NCBI GenBank assembly: GCA_052078155.1
Contig: JBQJBP010000007.1
Coordinates: 1 to 64,000, forward strand
Length of the DNA stretch: 64,000 nt
Source: CAXBMB01 sp052078155
GTDB taxonomy: Bacteria; Pseudomonadota; Alphaproteobacteria; Kiloniellales; DSM-21159
Direction of reading: 5' to 3'
The translations under genes were made by a program, and so were the position numbers. The first letter of the stretch is position 1; each line of letters opens with the position of its first letter. This document shows positions 47,551-55,308 of the stretch, piece by piece. Below the pieces are notes generated by a model. That model did no database searches. It was not told the origin of the DNA and saw only the letters and a program-made list of their open reading frames with translations.

Positions 47551-48039
47551 GTGAGCGACCTCCTCAGCAGCCCCTCCGCCACCGGCGCCTTGTCGGAACC
47601 TGATACGACCCTGGTCATGACCCGGCACTACAACGCGCCCCGGGAGAGGGTTTTTGACGCCCTGACCGATCCGGCACAGATCACCAGTTGGTTTGCCCCG
47701 ACAGGCAAGCACTGCGACGAAGTGATCGCCGATCCCCAACCCGGTGGCGGATACTCCATCGCCTTTACCGATCGCGACGGCGACGGCCACAAAGTGGCGG
47801 GCCACTATGAAGTGGTGAAGCCCCCGTCCCTGCTGGTCTTCACCTGGGCCTGGGTAGAAGGATCAGGTCCGCGCGATGAAACCCAGGTCACCATGGAACT
47901 GGAAGAAGAAGACGGCGGCACCCGCTTCACCCTGACCCATCGCCGCTTTGCGGACAGTCACATCCGTGACCTGCACAACAAAGGCTGGGGCCCCTGTCTG
48001 GATCATCTTGGCCGCCTTGTGGAAGCGGCTGCGCCCTGA
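47551..48039 (+). CDS. SRPBCC/AHSA1-type domain protein
   Basis: A 162-residue START-like fold protein of the activator-of-Hsp90 (AHSA1) family. VMTRHYNAPRERVFDALTDP and ITSWFAPTGK are the family's N-terminal motifs; FTLTHRRFADSHIRDLHNKGW is the usual C-terminal end with the closing WxxxLxxL-type helix. Such proteins bind hydrophobic ligands, and their exact role is unsettled. Starts with GTG five bases after the ArsR-type stop, so the two are co-expressed. Confidence 0.92.
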   Translation: MSDLLSSPSATGALSEPDTTLVMTRHYNAPRERVFDALTDPAQITSWFAPTGKHCDEVIADPQPGGGYSIAFTDRDGDGHKVAGHYEVVKPPSLLVFTWAWVEGSGPRDETQVTMELEEEDGGTRFTLTHRRFADSHIRDLHNKGWGPCLDHLGRLVEAAAP

Positions 48040-48111
48040 TCGACACCTCCCTGCAGTCAGGTTTGCCCAGCCCCTCTTTTGCCCCTCCCCCTATCTTGAA
48101 CAGGAAAGATC

Positions 48112-48762
48112 ATGTCTGACGTCATTCTTTATGGAAAAGCCCCCTCGACCTTTACCCGTTCCGCCCGCATCGCCTTGGAAGAAAAAGCAGCCGATTACAC
48201 GTTCGAGCAGGACTTCGACTGGCGCAGTGAGGACTTTCGCCAGCACCACCCCTTTAACCGAATGCCGGCCATGACCCATGGAGGGCGCAGTTACTGTGAA
48301 TCCCTGGCCATCTGTTACTATGTTGACGGTGCTTTCGAAGGCCAGGAACTGGTCCCGGCAGACCTGGAAGGCCAGACCCGCATGCTGCAATGGGCCAGCG
48401 CCTACAACCACTATATGGTCAGCGTTCTGGTCGGCAACACGGTGATCGAACTGCTGGCCCCCATGATCTTTGACCGTCCCGCCAACGAAGAAGAAATCGC
48501 GGAAGCCCGTCCCAAAGCCCTCTATTACCTTGATCTGCTGAACAGCAGCCTGGGTGACGGCTATCTGGCCGGCCAGAGCTACTCCATCGCCGATATCATG
48601 GTGGCCCCTGCCATTGCCTACTGGGCGCATATGGAGCAGTTGACCGATGACATCTCCAGCCGCAGTCAACTGGCAGACTGGCTGACCCGACTGGAAGCCC
48701 GTCCGGCTTTCCGCAAAACCACCCCGCCTCTGCCGTTTTTTGAGCAGCAGGCTGCAGAGTAG
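48112..48762 (+). CDS. Glutathione S-transferase family protein
   Basis: A 216-residue GST. VILYGKAPSTFTRSARIALE is the N-terminal thioredoxin-like strand-helix with a Ser in the active-site position, HHPFNRMPAMTHGG the cis-Pro loop and YCESLAICYYVD the glutathione site. The helical C-terminal domain ends with the LTRLEARPAF motif common in the family. It follows the SRPBCC gene by 72 bp and may belong to the same unit, suggesting a detoxification role. A rearranged repeat and a terminator follow. Confidence 0.92.
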   Translation: MSDVILYGKAPSTFTRSARIALEEKAADYTFEQDFDWRSEDFRQHHPFNRMPAMTHGGRSYCESLAICYYVDGAFEGQELVPADLEGQTRMLQWASAYNHYMVSVLVGNTVIELLAPMIFDRPANEEEIAEARPKALYYLDLLNSSLGDGYLAGQSYSIADIMVAPAIAYWAHMEQLTDDISSRSQLADWLTRLEARPAFRKTTPPLPFFEQQAAE

Positions 48763-48791
48763 CAATCGGACGTGACTGGATGATCAAACAG

Positions 48792-48884
48792 CGACTAAAC
48801 CGATCCTGCTCTAACAGGTTGAAAAGAGTTTCACGCTTCAAGTGTCATCAGGTAGTGAATCCGCTTAAAGCGATTTAGCTCTAA
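48792..48884 (-). repeat. Dispersed repeat, rearranged copy
   Basis: The minus strand from 48884 reads a complete left unit (TAGAGCTAAATCGCTTTAAG...CGTGAAACTCT) and linker, then joins at TTAGAG directly to an inverted right-unit end (TAGAGCAGGATCGGTTTAG). The expected TAGAGGATGATTCACGG is missing. The joint coincides with TAGAG, which both parts share, so recombination at that short homology is likely. Confidence 0.72.
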
Positions 48885-48887
48885 GAC

Positions 48888-48919
48888 AAAGGCCCCAGCT
48901 GTTCAGGCTCGGGGCCTTT
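48888..48919. terminator. Intrinsic terminator between GST and MFS genes
   Basis: AAAGGCCCC...GGGGCCTTT, a 9-bp stem extended by AGC/GCT, is followed by CTTCC. It sits between convergent genes directly after the repeat. Confidence 0.75.
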
Positions 48920-48962
48920 CTTCCTGCACCTGCGCTGCGGTTTTCCTTTTCAACACTCCTAG

Positions 48963-50153
48963 TCAGCTCGCCGCGAAGACACCTTTGACCGGCCGCTCTG
49001 CAATGGGCCAGTGCAAGAGGGCAGAGAGCAGCCCCAGGGCAATGCTGAGCCACCAGATGAGGTCATAAGAGCCAAAGCTGTCGTAAGTCTTGCCTGACAG
49101 CCAGGCTCCCAGAAAACCGCCCACCTGGTGTCCCAGAAAGACAAACCCGAACAGCATGGAAAGATACCGGGTGCCAAAGATCTGTCCCACCAAACCGCTG
49201 GTCAAAGGCACAGTCCCCAGCCACAAGAATCCGATGGCCACGGCAAACACCAGCACGGACGTTTCGGTCACCGGCAGCAAGACAAACAGCAAAAAGATAA
49301 CGGCGCGGCAAAGATAGAGGCCGCTGAGCACCAGGTTCTTGGGAAAGCGCCCGCCAAGCAGACCGCAGCCGTAAACCCCCACCATGTTGGCTATACCCAC
49401 CAGGGTCAGTGCGGTCGTGGCCAGCCAGGGGGCAAAGCCCTGATCGGCCAGAAATGCAGGCAGGTGAACGGCGACAAAGGAGAGATGAAAGCCGCAGACA
49501 AAAAAACCAAGGATCAGCAGCCAGAACCCGGGCACGGCAAAGGCCTACTGTAGCGCCAGGCTCAGGTTCGTTGCCCCTGCTGTGGGAGCCTCTGAGTTCC
49601 GGCCTTTCAATCCAACGGACAAAGGCACAATGAGAAGCGCGGTTGCGGCCAGGATGATCAGGGCCACGGACCAGCCGAACGCACCGATCAGGCCGTGGGT
49701 GTAAGGCAGCGCCAGAAACTGGCCGATGGATCCGCCGACCGACGCAATGCCCAGGGCCTGGCTGCGCCGGGCTTCCGGTACCAGGCGACCGACGGTGCCC
49801 AGAACAACGGTAAAGCCACTGCCGCTCAGCCCCAGTCCCAGCAGCGTTCCGCCAAGCAGCAGCCCATCCCCGCTGCCGCTCAGTGCCATCACCACCAATC
49901 CAGCGGCGTAGAAGGCTCCCCCCAGCAAGGCAACAGTCCGGGCACCATATTTGTCTGCCACAGCCCCTGCCAAAGGCGCGCCTGCCCCCCAGAGCAGATT
50001 CATCATGCCCATGCTCAGCGCGAACATTTCCCGCCCCACGTTCAGGTCGCTTGTCAGCGGGGTTAAAAACAATCCCAGCGCCTGACGGATGCCGACAGAA
50101 ATGCTCAAGATAAGTCCGGCTGAAATCAACAGTAGCCAAAGTGATCGGGTCAT
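48963..50153 (-). pseudogene. MFS transporter interrupted by an in-frame amber codon
   Basis: The minus strand encodes a major facilitator of about 396 codons, the usual length. The N-terminal half (49545-50153) begins MTRSLWLLLISAGLILSISV and contains LWGAGAPLAGAVADKYGART, the MFS loop 2-3 motif. It stops at a TAG (49545-49547). The same frame then continues without shift as AFAVPGFWLLILGFFVCGFH to 48963, covering helices 7-12. The second half alone could only start at GTG 49535 and lacks a ribosome site. This looks like a single C-to-T change of a Gln codon (CAG to TAG, after ...LALQ). It may be a fresh pseudogene, suppressed in vivo, or a sequencing error. It is divergent from a LysR gene. 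Transport substrate unknown; the family resembles YcaD/YfcJ-type or organic-acid carriers. Confidence 0.8.
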
Positions 50154-50230
50154 AACCTGATTGGTCCTCTTTTCATCATCAGGCTTGAAACCTACGCAAC
50201 GCCTTTTCATCATAGAAACGAATTAATATG

Positions 50231-50250
50231 ATGATATAATCACATATCAT
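50231..50250. promoter_or_regulatory. Palindrome in the LysR/MFS divergent promoter
   Basis: ATGATAT-AATCAC-ATATCAT is a 20-bp inverted repeat with 7-bp perfect arms in the AT-rich region between the divergent genes; it touches the LysR start codon. It is a candidate LysR binding site, though overlap with the start is unusual and the true start might be slightly downstream. Confidence 0.5.
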
Positions 50251-51142
50251 GATGAATTTATCGAACCAGACCTTCAGCCTGGATTTGCTGCGAACCTTCG
50301 TGGTCGTAGCAGACACCCAGAACTTCACCCGGGCAGCGGAGCGGTTAAACTGTGTCCAATCCGCCGTTTCCATGCAGATCCAGCGCTTGGAGGAGTCTTT
50401 GCAGGTGCGCCTGCTGGAACGCAGCAAACGTCGCGTCAACCTGACAGCGGAAGGGCGTATTCTGCTGCAGTACGGCCAGCGCATTTTACATCTGAAAGAA
50501 CAGGCCCTGGCTGAGATTGAACACCGCAGTCTCTTTGGCAAAGTTCGCATCGGCGCCAGCGATACGGCCATGTGTTACCTGCCTGATGTGCTAAAGGCCT
50601 TCAGCCAGCGCTACCCGCAGATCGATGTTGAGCTGCAATGTGGGCGCAGTTGGGAAGTGCTGGATGAACTGGAAGCGGGCAAGGTCGATCTGGCTTACGT
50701 GACCCAGAAATGCGGGCGGCGCGGCGGCAGGGAAATCAGCCGGTCCAATCTGGTTTGGGCTGCTGCTGCAAACAGCGATGTAGATCAGATGATCCCGGTA
50801 CCTCTGGCCATTTTTGCCCCCGGTTGTATCTACCGAAAAGCGGCCATCGAGGCATTGGACAAGGCTGGCCGGGACTACCGCTTTGCTTACGAAAGCCCGA
50901 GCCGAGCCGGGTTGGAGCAGGTCATTGCGGCTGGTCTGGCTGTGACCATCATTCCTGAAGATCGGGTAGACCCGGGCCTGCGCATCATCACTGAGGGAGA
51001 AATCAGCACCCCCACCAGCCTGCCGCCCCTGCCCCCTTTCAGCACCTATCTCTTCGGCGCCTCCCGACAATCAGCCTCCATTCAGGCTTTCGCCGGTCTG
51101 TTGGAGGAAGTCGTGAAAACCCCAGCGACGGCACAAACCTGA
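50249..51142 (+). CDS. LysR-family transcriptional regulator
   Basis: A 297-residue LTTR. The winged helix-turn-helix covers SLDLLRTFVVVADTQNFTRA and RLNCVQSAVSMQIQRLEESL, typical LysR segments. The C-terminal substrate-binding domain starts near residue 95 (GKVRIGASDTAMCYLPDVL) and is somewhat shorter than average in its second lobe. It is divergent from the interrupted MFS gene and presumably controls it. The effector is unknown. Two ATG codons in a row make the exact start uncertain by one codon. Confidence 0.93.
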   Translation: MMNLSNQTFSLDLLRTFVVVADTQNFTRAAERLNCVQSAVSMQIQRLEESLQVRLLERSKRRVNLTAEGRILLQYGQRILHLKEQALAEIEHRSLFGKVRIGASDTAMCYLPDVLKAFSQRYPQIDVELQCGRSWEVLDELEAGKVDLAYVTQKCGRRGGREISRSNLVWAAAANSDVDQMIPVPLAIFAPGCIYRKAAIEALDKAGRDYRFAYESPSRAGLEQVIAAGLAVTIIPEDRVDPGLRIITEGEISTPTSLPPLPPFSTYLFGASRQSASIQAFAGLLEEVVKTPATAQT

Positions 51143-51274
51143 GATGTTTGATCCCCAGGAGACACGTCTGGCTGAGACCAATCACTCCCTCTCTGCATGG
51201 CTGCGCCAGGAATTGGATCTAAACGAAAAAACTAAGTCCAATGTCACCGCGATTGAAGCAGTGAAAGATCACAT

Positions 51275-51405
51275 GGTGTCAAACCGGTTCAAATGGCTGC
51301 ACCATGTGATAACACTAGAAGCGTGAAACGTTTTTCAAGGTTCAGAAGGATGAGTCACACAATCGCTTAAGCGCGTTACGTTTCTAACGAAACAGATCAT
51401 GCCCA
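51275..51405 (+). repeat. Dispersed repeat, strongly diverged full copy
   Basis: GTGTCAAACCGGTTCAAATG, then CATGTGATAACACTAGAAGCGT, a linker-like TTTTTCAAGGTT, and an end reading AACGAAACAGATCATGCCC follow the consensus layout over the full length with many changes. The left hairpin has a new compensating tip (GCACCATGTG). It lies between the LysR and pirin genes. Confidence 0.65.
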
Positions 51406-51422
51406 GTGGGAGAGGAAGGCCA

Positions 51423-52337
51423 ATGACCGAGCTATCCAGTGAGCGTCCATCGACGGGCGACACGCAAGCAGGCACCCCGGTTGCCCGGGTTTTATCCCCC
51501 AAAGTCCACGATCTGGGCGCTTTTTCCGTTCAACGGACTTTACCGGCTGCTGAGCAGCGCATGGTGGGTCCCTTTGTGTTTTTTGACCATTTCGGACCGG
51601 CCGTTCTGCCCGCAGACCGCCCCATTGACGTCCGGCCCCATCCCCACATCGGCCTGGCCACGCTGACCTGGCTGCTGGAAGGGGAAATCATGCACCGGGA
51701 TTCCCTGGGTTATGTCCAGGAAATCAAACCCGGTGAAGTCAACTGGATGACCGCCGGTTCCGGCATCGTGCACTCAGAACGCTCACCCGAACGGCTGGAA
51801 GGTCAGGAAAAACCGGTTCACGGTCTGCAAATCTGGATGGCTCTGCCAAAAGACAAAGAAGAGATCGATCCCTCTTTCCAGCATTACGCCGCCAGCGACT
51901 TGCCTGTCATCGAAGGACCGGGACTGGCAGCCACTGTAGTGGCCGGATCAGCCTGGGGTCACACCTCTCCCGTCGCGGTCTATTGGGAAACCCTCTATCT
52001 GGATGTCCGGCTGCAAGCCGGGACCGCCTTGCCGCTCAATCTGCCTCATGAGGAACGGGCCCTCTACCTGCTCTCGGGCGAGATTGAGATGGCCGGTGTT
52101 CGCTACAAACCAGGTGGCATGCTGGTTCTGGAGCCGGCTGTTCAGCCGGAGATCAGGGCTCTCTCAGACAGCCACTTTGTGATGATCGGCGGCAAGAAGA
52201 TGGACGGCCCGCGCAGGCTCTGGTGGAATTTTGTCTCCAGCAGCAAAGAGCGCATTGAGCAGGCTAAAGAGGATTGGCGTGAAGGGCGTTTCGGCAAAGT
52301 GCCCGGTGACGATGAGTTCATTCCCCTGCCCGACTAA
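51423..52337 (+). CDS. Pirin family protein
   Basis: A 304-residue bicupin. VRPHPHIGLATLTWLLEGEI holds the two His metal ligands, and AGSGIVHSERSPE supplies the third His and Glu of the N-terminal cupin metal site. The C-terminal cupin (LYLLSGEIEMAGVRYKPGGM) lacks metal ligands, as usual. Characterised bacterial pirins oxidise quercetin or bind pyruvate dehydrogenase; no single role is settled. The ATG at 51423 follows AGAGGAAGG. The FAH-like gene begins 13 bp after the stop, so the two are likely co-transcribed. Confidence 0.93.
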   Translation: MTELSSERPSTGDTQAGTPVARVLSPKVHDLGAFSVQRTLPAAEQRMVGPFVFFDHFGPAVLPADRPIDVRPHPHIGLATLTWLLEGEIMHRDSLGYVQEIKPGEVNWMTAGSGIVHSERSPERLEGQEKPVHGLQIWMALPKDKEEIDPSFQHYAASDLPVIEGPGLAATVVAGSAWGHTSPVAVYWETLYLDVRLQAGTALPLNLPHEERALYLLSGEIEMAGVRYKPGGMLVLEPAVQPEIRALSDSHFVMIGGKKMDGPRRLWWNFVSSSKERIEQAKEDWREGRFGKVPGDDEFIPLPD

Positions 52338-52349
52338 CAGAGCGACCTC

Positions 52350-53252
52350 ATGAGCCAGAAGAGGAACTTCATCACAATGAGCAACAGCTTTTTTTCGCTG
52401 CGCAACCTTCTGGTTCGCCTCGCAAGCCTCACCGTGCTTCTTCTGCTGGTCTGCGGTATTGGCGCCCCGTCCGCACAGGCCCAACAGACAAATCCGCTAA
52501 CCTATCTGCGTTTCGAACTGGAGGGTCAGGCAGTCTGGGGACTGTTAAGGGATGAGACGGTCAGTGAGCTGAAAAACGCGCCCTATCATGGAACGGAGCT
52601 GACCGGCAGAACCTTCAGGTTGGAAGAACTGCGGCTGCTGGCACCGGCCGTTCCCAGCAAGGTCTTTGCTGTGGGCATGAACTTCGCCAGCCACATATCC
52701 TCAAGAGCGGACGCGCCACCGCCCCTCTTTCTGAAACTGCCCAGCGCCATCATCGGTCATCAGACCCCGATCTACCTGCCCGAAGACGCCGGGAACGTGC
52801 ATTTTGAAGGCGAACTGGTTCTGGTCATTGGTAAAAAAGCCAGCCGGGTAACACAGGCCGTCGCCATGGAGCATGTGTTTGGGGTCACGGCTGGAAATGA
52901 CCTGACAGAGCGAACCTGGCAAAGCCAGGACCTGCAATGGATGCGCGCAAAGGCCAGCGACGGTTTCGGGCCGACCGGGCCCTATCTGGTTCAGGGACTT
53001 GATCCAAACAAACTCTTGCTGACCACCCGGCTGAATGGCCAGATCGTCCAGCAGGAAAACACAGAAAACATGATCCACAAACCGGCCAAGGTGGTGAGTT
53101 ACCTCAGTCAGTACTTCACCCTGGAGCCGGGGGACCTGATTTTTATGGGCACCCCCGGGCGCACCTCCGCGCTTAAAGAAGGTGACGAGATTGCTGTTAC
53201 CCTGGAAGGGGTTGGAACGGTCAGCAACCGGGTGACCTGGAAAGACAAATAG
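52350..53252 (+). CDS. Fumarylacetoacetate hydrolase-family protein with signal peptide
   Basis: A 300-residue protein. The C-terminal 200 residues are a FAH domain: PSKVFAVGMNFASHISSR, HFEGELVLVIGKKASRV (acidic metal ligands), GVTAGNDLTERTWQ and PGDLIFMGTPGRTSALKEGD, all in order. The N-terminus is unusual: a hydrophobic stretch LVRLASLTVLLLLVCGIG followed by AQAQQ looks like a Sec signal peptide with an Ala-x-Ala cleavage site. Family members are normally cytosolic, so this copy may act in the periplasm. An internal ATG at 52377 gives a more compact signal peptide. Substrate unknown; usual reactions are C-C bond hydrolysis or decarboxylation of acyl-pyruvates. Cotranscribed with pirin. Confidence 0.88.
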   Translation: MSQKRNFITMSNSFFSLRNLLVRLASLTVLLLLVCGIGAPSAQAQQTNPLTYLRFELEGQAVWGLLRDETVSELKNAPYHGTELTGRTFRLEELRLLAPAVPSKVFAVGMNFASHISSRADAPPPLFLKLPSAIIGHQTPIYLPEDAGNVHFEGELVLVIGKKASRVTQAVAMEHVFGVTAGNDLTERTWQSQDLQWMRAKASDGFGPTGPYLVQGLDPNKLLLTTRLNGQIVQQENTENMIHKPAKVVSYLSQYFTLEPGDLIFMGTPGRTSALKEGDEIAVTLEGVGTVSNRVTWKDK

Positions 53253-53288
53253 AAAGAAAACGGCGACTCACCCGCCAGAGCCAGCCAC

Positions 53289-53323
53289 CTTTAAGCAAGA
53301 TCACATCGTGATACAGCTTAAAG
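53289..53323. repeat. Nested palindrome after the FAH-like gene
   Basis: CTTTAAGC-AAG-ATCAC-ATC-GTGAT-ACA-GCTTAAAG: two nested perfect stems (8 and 5 bp). It starts 36 bp past the stop. The layout resembles the tip of the left unit of the dispersed repeat, so it may be an eroded remnant, or an independent terminator-like hairpin without T-run. Confidence 0.45.
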
Positions 53324-53406
53324 AGAGACACTTTGGTCAACAGAGCAGAGAAGGAGTCGGGCTTTTGTTCAAAGGACAAAGAGCTCCGAACGGGCCCGCT
53401 CATGCA

Positions 53407-53480
53407 CTAAAAACACTGAAAAGAGTTTCACGCTTCAAGTGTTACAACGTAGTGAGTCCACTTAAACCGATTTGACTCTA
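53407..53480 (-). repeat. Dispersed repeat, solo left unit plus linker
   Basis: Minus strand from 53480: TAGAGTCAAATCGGTTTAAG continues to CTTGAAGCGTGAAACTCTTT and a linker CAGTGTTTTTA, and then similarity ends. The right unit is absent. It lies between the convergent FAH-like and tautomerase genes. Confidence 0.85.
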
Positions 53481-53536
53481 TTGGTCATCAGCTCTGCAGG
53501 TCAGCGCCGCTTTCCCGGTTCAATCAGGGCAGGCTC

Positions 53537-53752
53537 CTATCCAACAGCTGCGGCCTGGAGCTCGCGATAGCGATGGACGGGCAATCCCCCGACCCCCCAG
53601 TCTTCCGTCTCCACCTTGTCAATGACGACGAACGTAATGGCCGGGTCTTTGTCCAGCACTTCCAGCAAGAGATCAGAAACGCCTTTGATCAGGCGTGCTT
53701 TGGCTTCCGGTGTCACCCCTTCGGGCGTCACCTTGATGTTTACATAGGGCAT
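53537..53752 (-). CDS. 4-oxalocrotonate tautomerase-family protein
   Basis: A 71-residue tautomerase. After removal of Met1 the catalytic Pro1 of PYVNIKVTPEGVTPEAKARL is exposed; the helix KARLIKGVSDLLLEVL and ITFVVIDKVETEDWGVGG complete the small beta-alpha-beta fold that assembles as hexamers. The second catalytic Arg of classic 4-OT is not evident in the same position, so activity and substrate are open. Last gene of the minus-strand set gst - NTF2-like - tautomerase, opposite HxlR. Confidence 0.9.
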   Translation of the reverse strand: MPYVNIKVTPEGVTPEAKARLIKGVSDLLLEVLDKDPAITFVVIDKVETEDWGVGGLPVHRYRELQAAAVG

Positions 53753-53764
53753 TGTTGGGTTCCT

Positions 53765-53857
53765 CTAGAGTCTTATCGTCTGATTTGGAATCACGAGGTG
53801 ATTTCAAAAATGGCTCGAATAAGCCTCTTTTCAACGTGTTAGAAGGCGATTCACGAC
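53765..53857 (+). repeat. Dispersed repeat, diverged left unit with right-unit stub
   Basis: TAGAGTCTTATCGTCTGATT, a central AATCACGAGGTGATTTC hairpin, then GCCTCTTTTCAACGTGTTAGAAGGCGATTCACGA. The left unit is weak but placed correctly, and the linker and the first 17 bases of the right unit are clear. It ends as the copy at 38688 does. It lies 13 bp upstream of the tautomerase start, on its promoter side. Confidence 0.65.
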
Positions 53858-53919
53858 GGAAGCGGAGTGCAAGGCACTTCGTTTTCTGTCGAACACTCTC
53901 TTGGGCTGTCGCAGGCGTG

Positions 53920-54357
53920 TCAGGCAGGCTCGACGATATCGTAGTGAAAGACCTTGGAGATGATCTGCCAGCGCCCCTCGTCGTAGATCAGAGACAGAAA
54001 ATCGGTGAAGTAGCGATCATTGATGGCGCAGTTGACACAGGCGAAAGCAGTGCGCGGACCTGCAAACTGAACAGAGACAATTCTGTCCTGCCGAGGCTGG
54101 CCACTTGCCGAGGGTGCCGGGCGAGCCGCCACCACTGGAAGATAGTCCTCCAGCCCCAGATGCAGACGCTCTTCGCCGCTGACCGTTACGTAGGTCAACA
54201 GAGGGTGCAGCACCTTGCGCAGCATTTCCGCATCGCTGTGGTAGAGCCCGTCAAAATAGACCTGCAAAGCGGCAGACACAGCCTCAAACGGGGGCTGCTC
54301 CGGTGTTCCCAGCCCCGCGGCATTCCCCTCGGCGCTGTTTTGGGTAAGAGCACTCAT
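53920..54357 (-). CDS. NTF2-like (SnoaL/lumazine-binding type) protein
   Basis: A 145-residue protein of the NTF2-like cone fold. FEAVSAALQVYFDGLYHSDAEMLRKVLHP is its first helical segment, here quoted in part (AALQVYFDGLYHSDAEML). GEERLHLGLEDYL and FTDFLSLIYDEGRWQIISKV match the 'putative lumazine-binding' subfamily. Such proteins bind small hydrophobic ligands or act as isomerases; the function here is unknown. The first 25 residues look disordered. Upstream of it is a beta-class GST and downstream a tautomerase, suggesting a shared job in handling reactive carbonyls or quinones. Confidence 0.82.
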   Translation of the reverse strand: MSALTQNSAEGNAAGLGTPEQPPFEAVSAALQVYFDGLYHSDAEMLRKVLHPLLTYVTVSGEERLHLGLEDYLPVVAARPAPSASGQPRQDRIVSVQFAGPRTAFACVNCAINDRYFTDFLSLIYDEGRWQIISKVFHYDIVEPA

Positions 54358-54429
54358 ACCTTTACCTCCTCATTCAAGAGATGATGGAAACACTGCCAGG
54401 GCAGATAACGGAGCCCTGGCAGCTGCCTT

Positions 54430-55044
54430 TCAGGCCAGCAGACCTTCTGCTCGCATGGCTTTGACAACTTGCGGGCGGGCGGCTACCCGCTCCACAAAAG
54501 CAGCAACCATCGGCCAACGCGACAGCCCAATGCCCGTTGGAACCGCCCAGGATGACACCACGAAGGCATAGGCATCGGCTACTGAAAAGCGGTCACCCAG
54601 CAAAAAGTGACGGCCGTCCGCCAACAGGCTTTCCAGATACCCGAGCTTTGCCGAGACGTTCTTCACCGCCGCGTCTTTGGCATCGTCGGAGAGATCCTGG
54701 CCCGAGAAGAAGGGGCCAAAAGCCTTGTGCAATTCTGAGGAAATGTAGTTGAGGTACTGCTGCAGGCGGACCCGCTCGCGGGACCCGGCAGCCGGCGCCA
54801 GCTGTTCAGCAGGTTTCAGATCAGCCAGATACTGCAGCACCGCCGCTGATTCTGTGAAAACATCTCCCTCATCATCGATCAGGGCAGGCACGTACCCGTT
54901 GGGATTAATCTCCAGAAAGTCCTCGCCATTGGCTGTGCGCTTTTCTTCGGCATTGACCTGCACCAGGTCAAACTCGGCCCCCAGCTCATTCAGGGTGATA
55001 TGAGAGGCCAGTGAGCAGGCACCGGGTATGTAATAGAGTTTCAT
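54430..55044 (-). CDS. Beta-class glutathione S-transferase
   Basis: A 204-residue GST. MKLYYIPGACSLASHITLNE is the classic bacterial beta-class N-terminus, with Cys10 able to form the mixed disulfide with glutathione. EINPNGYVPALIDDEGD is the cis-Pro loop and FTESAAVLQYLADL the glutathione site. The ATG at 55044 removes a non-homologous leader. First gene of the unit, divergent from HxlR with a palindromic operator between. Confidence 0.94.
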   Translation of the reverse strand: MKLYYIPGACSLASHITLNELGAEFDLVQVNAEEKRTANGEDFLEINPNGYVPALIDDEGDVFTESAAVLQYLADLKPAEQLAPAAGSRERVRLQQYLNYISSELHKAFGPFFSGQDLSDDAKDAAVKNVSAKLGYLESLLADGRHFLLGDRFSVADAYAFVVSSWAVPTGIGLSRWPMVAAFVERVAARPQVVKAMRAEGLLA

Positions 55045-55265
55045 CTTCCTTAGTTCCCAGATTGCAGCCCCCCTGTTGAGGCGCACGGCTAAGCGACCCC
55101 TTGAGGGAGGACTGCGGTTGTGTTGGTGAGGGAGGACCGGTTGGAGAGAACCAGAGGTCGATTACACTCTAGGTCTCACCGGTCCCCCTGCGGGGTTGAA
55201 AAGGAAGGCTGCCTTCGATCCAGAAGATGGGAGCGGAAGTGTCTCTTGTAAACTTGATTTCTTTT

Positions 55266-55288
55266 GGATACTTAATATTCAAGTTTCC
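55266..55288. promoter_or_regulatory. Palindromic operator between gst and hxlR
   Basis: GGATACTT-AATATTC-AAGTTTCC is a 23-bp inverted repeat with 7 of 8 arm positions matching. A second, wider inverted repeat AAACTTGA (55250-55257) / TCAAGTTT (55279-55286) overlaps it. HxlR dimers bind such sites; the region is AT-rich and serves both divergent promoters. Confidence 0.6.
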
Positions 55289-55308
55289 ATTTGGTAACCT
55301 GATGCACC

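Noticed and set aside
49536..49560. Frameshift as the cause of the split MFS gene
   Set aside because: Both halves are in the same frame (the 12-nt offset is a multiple of three), so the break is a nonsense codon, not an indel.
49063..50139. 358-codon minus-strand frame overlapping the MFS gene
   Set aside because: It bridges the amber codon in another frame, but its residues are Arg/Gly/Pro-rich and not membrane-like. The MFS frame reads correctly on both sides of the TAG.
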